Under the pieces are notes generated by a model. The model made no database searches, was not told the origin of the DNA, and was given only the letters and a program-made list of their open reading frames with translations. A DNA stretch of 64,000 nt from Microbacterium jejuense (GTDB taxonomy: Bacteria > Actinomycetota > Actinomycetes > Actinomycetales > Microbacteriaceae). The stretch lies in the NCBI RefSeq assembly GCF_019511665.1, contig NZ_JAEUAW010000006.1, positions 124,001 through 188,000 on the forward strand, written 5' to 3'. A program made the position numbers and the translations under genes. Shown piece by piece: positions 41,722-50,280 of this stretch. Numbering within the stretch: position 1 is the first letter of the stretch; every line of letters starts with the position of its first letter.

Positions 41722-42301
41722 CGGTCTCCTCCTTCGCGATCCACGTGAGCCGGACAGACGCGTGCGATCCCGGCGGCGCGAGCTTGCGCCGCACCCGGTT
41801 CAACCGCGACCTCACCGTGCCGACCGGCACGCCCAGGGCGACGGCGATCTCGTCGTACGTGAGGTCGCCCCACGCGTACAGCAGCAGCGTCTCGCGGTCG
41901 CGCGACGCCAGTGCCGCGATGCGGGGGGCGAGCGCACGGACCGCGGCCGAGGCGTCGGCACGATCCGCGGCCGCATCGATGGCGCCGTCGCTGGAGTGCT
42001 CGCCGCGCGACGCGGATGCCTCGAACGAGCGCCACTGACGGGCCTCGTCGGCGCGGTGCCTCTTGATCACGCGCGAGGCGATTCCCAGCAGCCACGGCTT
42101 CGCCGATTCCCACGCCGTGTCGAAGTCGCGGCGCCGCCGGAACGCGATGAGCATGGTCTCGCTCAGCACGTCCTGTGCGGCATCCACTCCCACGCGGCGT
42201 GACGCGAACCCGCCGATCACGCGCGCGTGCCGTTCGAACAGCTCCGCGAACGCGGCAGGGTCGTCGGCGGAGCGCCGGATGATGTCGCTGTCTGTACTCA
42301 C
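41696..42301 (-). CDS. RNA polymerase sigma factor, ECF-type
   Basis: The product has 201 residues. Region 2 reads FAELFERHARVIGGFASRRV then VDAAQDVLSETMLIAFRRR and AKPWLLGIASRVIKRH. Region 4 is ALASRDRETLLLYAWGDLTY and IAVALGVPVGTVRSRLNRVRRKL. It should direct RNA polymerase to a small regulon, probably including itself. GTG start; neither a ribosome site nor a TANNNT box is clear, which would fit a promoter recognised by this sigma itself (inference). Confidence 0.9.
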   Translation of the reverse strand: MSTDSDIIRRSADDPAAFAELFERHARVIGGFASRRVGVDAAQDVLSETMLIAFRRRRDFDTAWESAKPWLLGIASRVIKRHRADEARQWRSFEASASRGEHSSDGAIDAAADRADASAAVRALAPRIAALASRDRETLLLYAWGDLTYDEIAVALGVPVGTVRSRLNRVRRKLAPPGSHASVRLTWIAKEETDGAYGTSA

Positions 42302-42342
42302 ACCAAGGATTGCCGGATGCCGCAGCGACGGTTCACGGAATG

Positions 42343-42792
42343 TCAGAACTCCTCGTCGAGCGCGTACTGCTGCTGCCACGTGTGCGGGCGGGGGATCCCG
42401 AGCCCGTACAGGTAGCGGATCAGCTGGCCCTGGTGCATCGTCTCGTGCTCGAGGAGGGCGATCACGTAGCGCAGCGAGTCCTCGTCGGCGGGATCGATCC
42501 CCGCGACCCACTCGTCGACGTCGGCCGCCGCCTGGACGAACGCCGCGCGCACGGTCGCCGCATCGGACGACCCGTCGCGCTCGACCGGGCTGGAGAACCC
42601 CTGCCACTCCCCCGCACGTGCGGCCTTGGGGAAGCTCTCGCGGGCGCCGAGCACGCACCACAGCTGGTGGCCGACCGTGTCGGACGGCAGGCCGGGCAGA
42701 CGAGAGCCCAGATGCTCGGCCGGGATCGTGTCGAGGAAGTCGAGGTACAGGGTGTTGGACCGCTCGAGGCGGCGACGCAGGAGCTCGTTCAC
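42343..42792 (-). CDS. DinB-family protein
   Basis: The product has 149 residues forming a predicted four-helix bundle. The metal-binding histidines are in DTVGHQLWCVLGARES (about residue 42) and ALLEHETMHQGQLIRYLYG (two His about residue 116), the typical three-His arrangement. DinB/YfiT-like proteins include thiol-dependent S-transferases using mycothiol or bacillithiol; the substrate is unknown. GTG start. TAGCGT 6 bases upstream coincides with the stop of the GNAT gene. Confidence 0.85.
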   Translation of the reverse strand: MNELLRRRLERSNTLYLDFLDTIPAEHLGSRLPGLPSDTVGHQLWCVLGARESFPKAARAGEWQGFSSPVERDGSSDAATVRAAFVQAAADVDEWVAGIDPADEDSLRYVIALLEHETMHQGQLIRYLYGLGIPRPHTWQQQYALDEEF

Positions 42793-42798
42793 GCGTCC

Positions 42799-42804
42799 AC
42801 GCTA
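42799..42804 (-). promoter_or_regulatory. -10 box TAGCGT, leaderless; begins with GNAT stop codon
   Basis: TANNNT match 6 bases before the DinB GTG. Its TAG is the stop codon of the GNAT gene. Confidence 0.45.
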
Positions 42805-43371
42805 GAGCTCTCGCCGCATGAGCACACGCGTGAATCCTGCCAGGACCGAGGTCGTCTCGGCGGCCTTCTCGAAACCCGCCTGCTCGAAGAGCCGGCGAGT
42901 GCCGACGTACGCCATCGTCAGGTCGACCTTCGCGCCGTCGTTGTCGACCGGGTACCCCTCGATCGCCGGCGCGCCCTGGTCGCGTGCGAACTCGACGGCG
43001 CCGTCGATGAGCGCGTGCATGACGCCCTTCTTGCGGTGCCCCGGTCGCACGCGGAAGCACCAGAGCGACCATACGTCCTGGTCGTCCACGTGCGGGATCT
43101 TGCGGAACGTGGCGAAGTGCGTGCGCGTGCGCGGGGCCACCGCCGCCCAGCCGACCGGAACGTCGCCGTCGTACGCGAGCACGCCGATCGGCCCCTCTTC
43201 GTCCATGAGCCGGCGCACGCGGTCGGCGCGATCCGGTCCGCGCAGCGCGTTCGCCTCCTTCGACGGGATCCGGTAGCTCAGGCAGAAGCACACGCTCGAC
43301 TGCGGGTTCTTCGGTCCGATCACTGCGGCGACATCGTCGAACACCGTCGCGGGGCGCACCTCGATCGTCAT
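42802..43371 (-). CDS. GNAT-family N-acetyltransferase
   Basis: The product has 189 residues from the ATG at 43371, which has GGAGG directly upstream. The acetyl-CoA region is VWSLWCFRVRPGHRKKGVMHALIDGA, with the RxxGxxxxL-type loop, followed by AIEGYPVD and RRLFEQAGFEKAAET. Residues 25-35 contain CFCLSYR. Substrate unknown. The longer frame upstream is antisense to the Nudix gene. Confidence 0.85.
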   Translation of the reverse strand: MTIEVRPATVFDDVAAVIGPKNPQSSVCFCLSYRIPSKEANALRGPDRADRVRRLMDEEGPIGVLAYDGDVPVGWAAVAPRTRTHFATFRKIPHVDDQDVWSLWCFRVRPGHRKKGVMHALIDGAVEFARDQGAPAIEGYPVDNDGAKVDLTMAYVGTRRLFEQAGFEKAAETTSVLAGFTRVLMRREL

Positions 43372-43445
43372 GCCTCCGCTATGGCCGAGGCGTCCGACAT
43401 CCCCGACCGGCCACCCGTCATGTGGGACCGCGCGCGGCCCGCGCC

Positions 43446-43451
43446 TAGGCT
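43446..43451 (+). promoter_or_regulatory. -10 box TAGGCT, leaderless
   Basis: TANNNT match 7 bases before the Nudix gene ATG. Confidence 0.6.
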
Positions 43452-43458
43452 GAACCTC

Positions 43459-43932
43459 ATGGCCACCCCCGACTTCGTCCTCGAGCTCCGGCGCCACATC
43501 GGCACCACCGCCCTGCCGCTGGTCGGCGCGACCGCCGTCGTGCTGCGGGGCGACCGGATCCTGCTGGGCCGGCGACACGACAACGGCGCGCTCACCCCGA
43601 TCACGGGCATCGTCGAGCCGGGCGAGGAGCCGGCCGATGCCGCCGTGCGCGAGACGCTCGAAGAGGCCGGCGTCGTCTGCCGCGTCGAGCGGCTCGCGTG
43701 GGTGCACCAGCTGCCGCGCGTCGTCTACCCCCACGGCGACGAGGTCGACTATCTCGACCTGGTGTTCCGCTGCGCGTGGGTGTCGGGCGAGCCGTATCCG
43801 GCCGACGGCGAGATGACCAAGGTCGGCTGGTACGACCTCGACGACCTGCCTCCGCTGGAGCTGCCCGACATGTACCGCCGGATCGACCACGCCTGCACCG
43901 ACGGGCCGGCGCGGTTCGAAGGCGGGCACTGA
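43459..43932 (+). CDS. Nudix hydrolase
   Basis: The product has 157 residues. The Nudix box is GIVEPGEEPADAAVRETLEEAG near residues 50-70 with all conserved Glu residues, so it should be active on a nucleoside diphosphate-X substrate. The N-terminal strand LVGATAVVLRGDRILLGRRH is standard. Substrate unknown. Much longer in-frame sequence upstream is shadow; the leaderless promoter fixes the ATG at 43459. It converges with the pseudouridine synthase gene. Confidence 0.92.
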   Translation: MATPDFVLELRRHIGTTALPLVGATAVVLRGDRILLGRRHDNGALTPITGIVEPGEEPADAAVRETLEEAGVVCRVERLAWVHQLPRVVYPHGDEVDYLDLVFRCAWVSGEPYPADGEMTKVGWYDLDDLPPLELPDMYRRIDHACTDGPARFEGGH

Positions 43933-43958
43933 GGCGCAGGAGGCCTCAGTCCGCCCGC
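43922..43958. terminator. Bidirectional hairpin between Nudix and pseudouridine synthase genes
   Basis: Two stacked stems, 43922-43927 with 43953-43958 and 43928-43935 with 43943-43950, are joined by a 2-base bulge. Both stop codons lie inside the structure. Confidence 0.65.
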
Positions 43959-44866
43959 AGGACCTCCAGCGCGTGCGCGAGGTCGGCCGGGTAGTCGGAC
44001 GTGAAGGTCACCCAGTCCCCCGTCGTCGGGTGGGCGAACGACAGCTCGTGCGCGTGCAGCCACTGACGGATGAGCCCGAGCCTCGCCGACAGCGTCGGGT
44101 CGCCGCCGTAGAGCGGGTCGCCGACGCACGGGTGGCGGTGGGCGGCCATGTGGACGCGGATCTGGTGCGTGCGCCCCGTCTCGAGGTGGATCTCCAGCAG
44201 CGCCGCGCCCGGGAAGGCCTCGAGCGTCTCGTAGTGCGTCACGGAGTCCTTGCCGTCGGGAGTGACGGCGAACTTCCACGAGTGCGACGGATGCCGGCCG
44301 ATCGGCGCGTCGATCGTGCCGGCGAGTGGATCGGGGTGTCCCTGCACGACCGCGTGGTAGATCTTCTCCACCTCACGCTCCTTGAAGGCGCGCTTGAGCG
44401 CGACGTACGCCCGCTCGGTCTTGGCGACGACCATGAGCCCGCTCGTGCCGACGTCGAGGCGGTGCACGACGCCCTGACGCTCGGCGGCGCCCGTCGTCGC
44501 GATGCGGTACCCGCCGGCGGCGAGGGCGCCCAGCACCGTAGGACCCTCCCAGCCGAGTGAGGGGTGCGCGGCGACGCCGGAGGGCTTGTCGACCACGACG
44601 ATGTCGTCGTCGTCGTACACGATGCCCAGCTCCGGCACCTCGACCGGGATGACGCGCGGCTCCTCCTTGGGAGCCCACGTCACGTCCAGCCATGCGCCGC
44701 CGCGGAGCTTGTCGGACTTCGCCAGCGTGCGCCCGTCCATCGTCACCCCGCCGGCATCCGCCACGTCGGCCGCGAACGTGCGCGAGAACCCGAGCATCTT
44801 GGCGAGGGCCGCGTCGACGCGGGTGCCGTCGAGCCCGTCGGGTACGGGGAGGCTGCGGGTCTCCAC
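43946..44866 (-). CDS. rluD: RluA/RluD-family 23S rRNA pseudouridine synthase
   Basis: The product has 306 residues from the GTG at 44866, one base after the lspA stop. An S4 domain (about 12-70, [20 protein letters not shown]) precedes the catalytic domain with [18 protein letters not shown], where the Asp is the nucleophile. [14 protein letters not shown] and VGDPLYGGD finish the active site. RluD modifies helix 69 of 23S rRNA; the exact target of this member is inferred from its partnership with lspA, which is common in bacteria. Confidence 0.92.
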   Translation of the reverse strand: METRSLPVPDGLDGTRVDAALAKMLGFSRTFAADVADAGGVTMDGRTLAKSDKLRGGAWLDVTWAPKEEPRVIPVEVPELGIVYDDDDIVVVDKPSGVAAHPSLGWEGPTVLGALAAGGYRIATTGAAERQGVVHRLDVGTSGLMVVAKTERAYVALKRAFKEREVEKIYHAVVQGHPDPLAGTIDAPIGRHPSHSWKFAVTPDGKDSVTHYETLEAFPGAALLEIHLETGRTHQIRVHMAAHRHPCVGDPLYGGDPTLSARLGLIRQWLHAHELSFAHPTTGDWVTFTSDYPADLAHALEVLRAD

Positions 44867-44867
44867 G

Positions 44868-45674
44868 TCAGAGCTGGGCGCCGGAGTCCGGCCGCCCGGC
44901 CTCGCGGTCCGCATCGGCTCGTTCTGCCGCTGCCTCGGCTTCGGCCTCGACCTCGCGCTGCTCGGCGTCCGTCAGAGGCGGAAGTCCGCGCTCGGCAGCC
45001 GGGATCCCGGCATCCGGATCCGCGACCGGGAACTCGTCGCCGAATCCTTCGACGGCGCCGCCCGGCGCGAACTGGTCGCCGTCGGCGCCGAGGATCGTGT
45101 CCTCGCCCGGCACAGCGGTCTCGTCCTGGTCCTTCTTGCGGTCACGGTCTCGCGATCCGTCCATGTGCACCCCCACGAGCACGAGTATGGCGACGCCGAT
45201 CATCATCGTGACGATGAACATGTCGGCGATGTTGTAGATGCCGCCCGGCATCCCCGGGATGAACCACATCCACGGCGTGTCGATGAAATCGACCACGTGG
45301 CCCACACCGAACCCCGGGTCGCGGAAGAGCCGGTCGCCGAGATTGCCCAGCACGCCGCCGAGCAGAAGGCCCAGTGCGACGGCCCACAGCCGGGAGCGCA
45401 CGCGCCGGGCCGCGAGCCAGGCGATCACGACGGCGACGACCGCGAGAGCGATCGTGAAGATCCAGGTGGCGCCGGCGCCGAGCGAGAACGCAGCTCCCGA
45501 GTTGCGGGTCAGGTAGAAGATCAGGAAGTCGCCGATGACGTGCACCGGCTCCTGGTACGGCAGGTTCTCGAGAGCGAAGTGCTTCGCCAACTGGTCGGCG
45601 GCCAGCACCGTCAGCGCGAGGATCGCGATGAGGGTGCCGGCCGCCGCCGGACGAAGGGGTGCTCGGCCCGACAA
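44868..45674 (-). CDS. lspA: Lipoprotein signal peptidase with acidic C-terminal extension
   Basis: The product has 268 residues, about 100 longer than the usual LspA. Four helices hold the catalytic aspartates in GNLGDRLFR / HVVDFID and [19 protein letters not shown] is also conserved. From about residue 170 a hydrophilic tail rich in Asp, Glu and Ala follows ([16 protein letters not shown] onward). It removes signal peptides from lipoproteins such as CtaC. The start is a TTG three bases after the divIVA stop, with no ribosome site, so it probably depends on translational coupling. Confidence 0.95.
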   Translation of the reverse strand: MSGRAPLRPAAAGTLIAILALTVLAADQLAKHFALENLPYQEPVHVIGDFLIFYLTRNSGAAFSLGAGATWIFTIALAVVAVVIAWLAARRVRSRLWAVALGLLLGGVLGNLGDRLFRDPGFGVGHVVDFIDTPWMWFIPGMPGGIYNIADMFIVTMMIGVAILVLVGVHMDGSRDRDRKKDQDETAVPGEDTILGADGDQFAPGGAVEGFGDEFPVADPDAGIPAAERGLPPLTDAEQREVEAEAEAAAERADADREAGRPDSGAQL

Positions 45675-45677
45675 GGG

Positions 45678-46250
45678 TTAGAGGCCCAGCGACGACACCG
45701 GCTGAGCGCCGGAGCTGGTCGCCGTGGTCTCGAGGTCGCGCAGCTTGCCCTCGATGTAGCTGCGCAGCTGCGCGCGGTAGTCGCGCTCGAAGTTGCGCAG
45801 CTCGGTGATCTTGCTCTCCAGGCCGACACGCTCGCGGTCGAGCTTGGCGAGCTCCTCGCGGCCACGGGTCTCGGCGTCCGAGACGATGCTCGCGGCCTGC
45901 GCCTTGGCGTCCGCGATGAGCTGGTCGCGCTGGGCGATGCCCTCGGCGACGTGCTCGTCATGCAGGCGCTGGGCCAGCTCGATGATGCCTGCGCTCGCGG
46001 CCGGAGCGGCACCCGTGACCGGGGCTGCCTCGACGACCGGTGCGGGGGCGGGCTCGGCCGCGCGCGCCGGCGCTGCACCCGACTCGTACGCCGCCAGCTT
46101 GGCCTTCAGCTCCTCGTTCTCGGCGAGGGCCTTGCGCCACTCGACGACGATCTCGTCGAGGAAGTCGTCCACCTCGTCGGGGTCGAAGCCCTCCTTGAAG
46201 CGGACGTGCTGGAACTGCTTGGTGACGACGTCATCGGGGGACAAAGCCAT
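45678..46250 (-). CDS. divIVA: DivIVA / Wag31 polar growth protein
   Basis: The product has 190 residues. The membrane-binding N-terminal domain is MALSPDDVVTKQFQHVRF then GFDPDEVDDFLDEIV. An Ala/Pro/Glu linker (about 55-85) and a long coiled coil (about 88-170) follow. It marks negatively curved membrane at poles and septum and recruits the cell wall machinery. A purine-rich AAAGAGGAA site precedes the ATG. It has its own promoter about 65 bases upstream. Confidence 0.96.
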   Translation of the reverse strand: MALSPDDVVTKQFQHVRFKEGFDPDEVDDFLDEIVVEWRKALAENEELKAKLAAYESGAAPARAAEPAPAPVVEAAPVTGAAPAASAGIIELAQRLHDEHVAEGIAQRDQLIADAKAQAASIVSDAETRGREELAKLDRERVGLESKITELRNFERDYRAQLRSYIEGKLRDLETTATSSGAQPVSSLGL

Positions 46251-46321
46251 GGTGATTCCTCTTTCGAGCGTCTGGGCCGATGTCGGTAAGGTCGCCGGTC
46301 GGCGGCCGTTCGTATCAGCAA

Positions 46322-46350
46322 AGCATAGCCGCGGGTTCTGAGACTGTCGA
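46322..46350 (-). promoter_or_regulatory. Promoter of divIVA, TCGACA-N17-TATGCT
   Basis: -35 TCGACA (46350-46345) and -10 TATGCT (46327-46322) with exactly 17 bases between; a housekeeping-type promoter with a leader of about 65 bases. Confidence 0.6.
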
Positions 46351-46391
46351 AGGACGACGGCTCTCAGGCGACTCCCGGCGAAGCGATCCGA

Positions 46392-46691
46392 TCAGCCCGC
46401 GAGCGCCCTCGTGATGCTCAGCAGCACGAAGCACAGCAGCATCGTCAGGGCGAATCCGAAGTCGATCGCGATCGCTCCGATGCGCAGCGGGGGGATGAAG
46501 CGGCGGAACATCTTGATGGGCGGATCGGTGACCGTGTAGACGATCTCGGCGGCCACGAGACCGGCCCCGTGGGGGCGCCATTCACGGTTGAAGAACGGGA
46601 TCCAGTCCAGGATCAGCCGCGCGAGCAGCACGAAGACGTACAGGAGCAGCGCGAGGTTGAGGATCGCTGCGATGAGTGAGACGACTGCCAC
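46392..46691 (-). CDS. YggT-family membrane protein
   Basis: The product has 99 residues and two hydrophobic helices flanking WIPFFNREWRPHGAGL and YTVTDPPIKMFRRFIPPL, the family signature. YggT proteins lie next to sepF and divIVA in many Gram-positives; a role in division or osmotic tolerance has been suggested. The GTG start has TAATCT 6 bases upstream, coinciding with the sepF stop. Confidence 0.92.
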   Translation of the reverse strand: MAVVSLIAAILNLALLLYVFVLLARLILDWIPFFNREWRPHGAGLVAAEIVYTVTDPPIKMFRRFIPPLRIGAIAIDFGFALTMLLCFVLLSITRALAG

Positions 46692-46697
46692 GTAGCC

Positions 46698-46703
46698 AGA
46701 TTA
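46698..46703 (-). promoter_or_regulatory. -10 box TAATCT, leaderless; begins with sepF stop codon
   Basis: TANNNT match 6 bases before the yggT GTG. Its TAA is the sepF stop. Confidence 0.45.
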
Positions 46704-47165
46704 CGGCTGCGCGAACGGAACCGAGTCCGGGTCGGCCTGCGCGACCGCCCCGTCACCCGACACCGCGACGTTCTCGGGCGACAGCAGGAACACCTTGCTG
46801 GTGACCCGCTCGATGCGCCCGTACAGCCCGAGCGACAGGCCGCTCGCGAAGTCGATCAGACGTCGCGCGTCGGCGTCGCTCATCTGCGAGAGGTTGATGA
46901 TGACGGGGATGCCGTCACGGAAGTTCTCTGCGATGACCTGGGCGTCCCGGTACTGCTTGGGGTGCACCGTCAGGATCTCGTTGATGGCCGTCGGCGCAGG
47001 CTGGCGGACGACGGTGGGGCGATGGATCGGGGTCACGGGGGCTGCCGCCTTCTCTACGACCTTCTCGGAGGTGCGGGCACGCGGCTGCGGCGCCGGCTCT
47101 TCGTAGACCTCTTCCTCGTCGGCGAGGCCCAGGTACACCATGGTCTTCTTGAGCGGGTTCGACAT
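46701..47165 (-). CDS. sepF: Cell division protein SepF
   Basis: The product has 154 residues. The membrane-binding N-terminal helix [19 protein letters not shown] is followed by a Pro/Ala linker and the SepF core ([20 protein letters not shown], then [20 protein letters not shown]). SepF anchors FtsZ to the membrane in actinobacteria, which lack FtsA. The ATG at 47165 is preferred over one 7 codons upstream because of its GGAG site and family fit. Confidence 0.96.
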   Translation of the reverse strand: MSNPLKKTMVYLGLADEEEVYEEPAPQPRARTSEKVVEKAAAPVTPIHRPTVVRQPAPTAINEILTVHPKQYRDAQVIAENFRDGIPVIINLSQMSDADARRLIDFASGLSLGLYGRIERVTSKVFLLSPENVAVSGDGAVAQADPDSVPFAQP

Positions 47166-47197
47166 CGCATCCTCCGTAGTGCTCATCTGTTCCGAGG

Positions 47198-47881
47198 TTA
47201 ACCGCGTTCTGGCCTGGGCCCGGTGATTGCCGAGCCGATGCGTAGGTGTGTCGCGCCGGCGGCGATGGCCTCGGCGAAGTCTGCTGTCATGCCGGCCGAG
47301 ATCCACGACGCGTCGCCGACGACGCTGCGCAGCGCGTCAGAGCACTCGCGCAGCCGCGCGAATGCGGGTGCGGGAGGCTCGTCCAGCGGGGCGACCGCCA
47401 TGACGCCGCGCAGCCGCAGCGACGGGAGCGCGGCGGTGTGCTCGGCGAGGGCGATGACACCATCCGGGTCGACGCCGCCACGCCCGGGATCGTCGGTGAG
47501 GTTCACCTGCAGCAGCACGTCCAGCGCGGAGTCCCCGGGCTCGGCGGCGGCATGCAGCGCATCGGCGAGACGGGACCGGTCGAGAGAATGGACGACGGAG
47601 GCGGCGGCGCGGATCGCGCGCGCCTTGTTGGTCTGCGCCTGCCCGATGAAGTGCCAGCGCAGATCGGCGAGCTCGCCGGCCTCGCCGACCTTGCGGCTCA
47701 GCTCCTGCTGCCGGTTCTCCCCCACATCCCGCACGCCGAGGCCGTACAGCTCCTCGACGAGCGACGCGGGATGGAACTTGGTCACCACGATGCGGGTGAG
47801 CTCGGACGGATCGCGACCGGCCGCGCGCGCGGCATCCGCGATCCGCCCGTCCACCTCCGCGAGGCGGTCTGCGAGCGTCAC
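47198..47881 (-). CDS. YggS-family PLP-binding protein
   Basis: The product has 227 residues. The PLP lysine is in IVVTKFHP near residue 35, and [26 protein letters not shown] and GVMAVAP are typical (proline synthetase co-transcribed family, PLPBP). It keeps pyridoxal phosphate balance rather than catalysing a reaction. The GTG start directly abuts the ftsZ stop, so it is coupled to ftsZ, as in many actinobacteria. Confidence 0.94.
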   Translation of the reverse strand: MTLADRLAEVDGRIADAARAAGRDPSELTRIVVTKFHPASLVEELYGLGVRDVGENRQQELSRKVGEAGELADLRWHFIGQAQTNKARAIRAAASVVHSLDRSRLADALHAAAEPGDSALDVLLQVNLTDDPGRGGVDPDGVIALAEHTAALPSLRLRGVMAVAPLDEPPAPAFARLRECSDALRSVVGDASWISAGMTADFAEAIAAGATHLRIGSAITGPRPERG

Positions 47882-49033
47882 TTACTTCAGGAAGTCGGGG
47901 ATGTCGAGGTCGTCGTCGCTGAACGCCGAGTCGTACGACGACTCGGTGACGGCCCCGACGGTCACCGGCACCGACGGCGGCTCGACGACATCGCGGTCCT
48001 TCGCGGCCTCTTCGGCAGGCGTCACCGGCAGCGCGGGCGTCGAGACGACGCGCGCGGCCGTGATCGGCTCGATGCGGGCCTGCGGCTCCCCGCCGTCGAA
48101 TCCCGCCGCGATCACCGTGACGCGCACCTCGTCGCCGAGGGTGTCGTCGATGACCGTGCCGAAGATGATGTTCGCCTCGGGGTGCGCGGCCTCCTTGACC
48201 AGCTGAGCGGCATCGTTGATCTCGAAGATGCCGAGGTTCGACCCGCCCTGGATCGACAGCAGCACGCCGTGCGCACCCTCGATCGACGCCTCGAGCAGCG
48301 GCGACTCGACGGCGAGCTCGGCGGCCTTGATGGCGCGATCCGCCCCCCGTGCCGAGCCGATGCCCATGAGGGCGGACCCCGCTCCCTGCATGACCGACTT
48401 CACGTCGGCGAAGTCGAGGTTGATGAGACCCGGCGTCGTGATGAGGTCGGTGATGCCCTGCACACCGGCGAGGAGCACCTGGTCGGCCGTCGCGAACGCC
48501 TCGATCATCGAGATGCCGCGGTCGCTGATCTCGAGCAGCCGGTCGTTGGGCACCACGATGAGGGTGTCGACCTCTTCCTTGAGGCGGGCGACCCCGGATT
48601 CGGCCTGCTGCTGGCGACGACGACCCTCGAACGAGAAGGGCTTCGTCACGACACCGATCGTGAGAGCTCCTATCGACTTCGCGATCTTGGCCACGACCGG
48701 AGCACCGCCGGTGCCGGTGCCGCCGCCTTCGCCCGCCGTGACGAAGACCATGTCGGCGCCGCGCAGCGCCTCCTCGATCTCTTCGGCGTGATCCTCGGCC
48801 GCGCGCCTGCCCACCTCGGGATCGGCGCCGGCGCCGAGTCCGCGGGTGAGCTCACGCCCGACGTCGAGCTTGACGTCGGCATCGCTCATGAGCAGCGCCT
48901 GGGCATCGGTGTTGATCGCGATGAACTCGACGCCGCGCAGGCCGAGCTCGATCATGCGGTTCACCGCGTTGACGCCGCCGCCGCCGACGCCGACGACCTT
49001 GATCACGGCGAGGTAGTTCTGGTTCTGGCTCAT
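47882..49033 (-). CDS. ftsZ: Cell division GTPase FtsZ
   Basis: The product has 383 residues. The tubulin signature is [13 protein letters not shown] at about residue 103. The start is [22 protein letters not shown], and the T7 loop is in [11 protein letters not shown]. The conserved C-terminal peptide, [10 protein letters not shown], binds SepF. It polymerises into the division ring. An AGGGGG site precedes the ATG. The 160-base upstream gap holds a palindrome and the likely main ftsZ promoter. Confidence 0.99.
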   Translation of the reverse strand: MSQNQNYLAVIKVVGVGGGGVNAVNRMIELGLRGVEFIAINTDAQALLMSDADVKLDVGRELTRGLGAGADPEVGRRAAEDHAEEIEEALRGADMVFVTAGEGGGTGTGGAPVVAKIAKSIGALTIGVVTKPFSFEGRRRQQQAESGVARLKEEVDTLIVVPNDRLLEISDRGISMIEAFATADQVLLAGVQGITDLITTPGLINLDFADVKSVMQGAGSALMGIGSARGADRAIKAAELAVESPLLEASIEGAHGVLLSIQGGSNLGIFEINDAAQLVKEAAHPEANIIFGTVIDDTLGDEVRVTVIAAGFDGGEPQARIEPITAARVVSTPALPVTPAEEAAKDRDVVEPPSVPVTVGAVTESSYDSAFSDDDLDIPDFLK

Positions 49034-49060
49034 GCCGGCCCCCTGGCTTGTAAACCTTCA

Positions 49061-49079
49061 ACCTCTAGTAGAGGTATAA
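49061..49079 (-). promoter_or_regulatory. Palindrome and -10-like TTATAC upstream of ftsZ
   Basis: ACCTCTA-N1-TAGAGGT (49061-49075) overlaps the AT-rich TTATAC (49079-49074) about 40 bases before the ftsZ ATG. The palindrome would sit at the transcription start, a position suited to an operator or a 5' mRNA hairpin. Confidence 0.45.
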
Positions 49080-49193
49080 AGAATTGCCCGGTATGCAATT
49101 CCGCTGTGTCGAAAGTAAGCGGATGCTGCGCGTCAGCCAGGAACGAGTCGGCGTGTCGCGCCAACCTGTGAGAGAAATCGACGGCTGCGTCGA

Positions 49194-50273
49194 TCAGCGG
49201 ACGACGACGGCCTCGGGCGACGACACGTCGTACGTCGAGACGTCGGCCGGCGGCCGGGCCGCCATGATCTTCTGCAGGCGAAGCGCCTTGTCGGCGGAGC
49301 GCTCGGCGTTGCCCCACACGACCTGCGTGTTCGTCCCGCCGAGCGTGAGAGTCACATCGTCGGGCGTGGATGCCGACACCCCCGTCACCTGTGCACGGAT
49401 GTCATCCGGCAGCGACCTCATGACCTGTCCCGCCGCGGCGAAGGCATCGGACTTCACACCGCCCGTGATCGTGAGGAGCGGGACCCCCGCGCTCGGCGTC
49501 GCCGTCGTCGACAGGGCGACGCCCGCTGCGTCGACGAGCGTGTAGCCGGCGCGCGTCTCGATGATCCCGACCGGCGTCCGTTCGACGAGCCGGACGACGA
49601 GCTCGTGCGGCGGTCGCGCCTCGAGTGCGTACGTCTCGATCAGCGGGAATGCCACGAGCGCCTTCTTCACGGCGCTCTCGTCGACGAGAGGCAGCGGCGT
49701 GCCGAGCTGGCCCGACAGCGCGTCGGCCACCTCGCCGGCATCGAGCTGCTGCGCTCCGACGACCGAGATCTTCTCGACGCCGAACAGGGGGCTGTACGCG
49801 GCGCCGACGGTCCCCAGCGCCAGCAGGACGAGGGATGCCGCCGCCCCGAGCCACACCGCGCGCCGCCGACGCTGGCGCACCGTGAACCGGCGCACCTCCG
49901 CGCGCAGCGCCTTGCGGCGCGCCCGCGAGGCCTTCCAGACCTCGCGGAAGCCGACCTCCGGGTCCATCCCCGTGTCGGCGTCGGCGCCGTCGGAAGACGC
50001 GTCGAGTCGCGCCGCGCGCGTCTCCGCCGACAGCGGGATCACCGTCCCCAGGTCTCCTCCACGCGCCGGCGCGTCGCGCGGAGCCTCCGGTCGCGTGGGC
50101 CCAGCGGTCGGATGCTCGTCGGCGCCGGACGCCGCCGCCCGGGGCTTCGGGCCGGCCGGGGCGACGGCATCCTGCACCACATCGTCGACCGCGGCACGCG
50201 ACACCGGCTCGCCGGCGGTCGTCGCGCCGCGAGGAGCGACGGGCGACTGCGGCAGCGGCGAGGGGCGGCGCAT
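49194..50273 (-). CDS. ftsQ: Cell division protein FtsQ
   Basis: The product has 359 residues. A long cytoplasmic N-terminus (about 150 residues, Ala/Pro/Arg-rich) precedes one helix (AVWLGAAASLVLLALGTVGAAY). The POTRA domain follows: LFGVEKISVVGAQQLDAGEV, then VAFPLIETYALEARPPHELV and LVERTPVGII. FtsQ bridges early and late division proteins in the periplasm. It begins 7 bases after murC. Confidence 0.95.
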   Translation of the reverse strand: MRRPSPLPQSPVAPRGATTAGEPVSRAAVDDVVQDAVAPAGPKPRAAASGADEHPTAGPTRPEAPRDAPARGGDLGTVIPLSAETRAARLDASSDGADADTGMDPEVGFREVWKASRARRKALRAEVRRFTVRQRRRRAVWLGAAASLVLLALGTVGAAYSPLFGVEKISVVGAQQLDAGEVADALSGQLGTPLPLVDESAVKKALVAFPLIETYALEARPPHELVVRLVERTPVGIIETRAGYTLVDAAGVALSTTATPSAGVPLLTITGGVKSDAFAAAGQVMRSLPDDIRAQVTGVSASTPDDVTLTLGGTNTQVVWGNAERSADKALRLQKIMAARPPADVSTYDVSSPEAVVVR

Positions 50274-50280
50274 ATGGCCG

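Noticed and set aside
47882..50273. Absence of ftsA next to ftsZ as an anomaly
   Set aside because: Actinobacteria normally lack FtsA and use SepF, which is present at 46701-47165.
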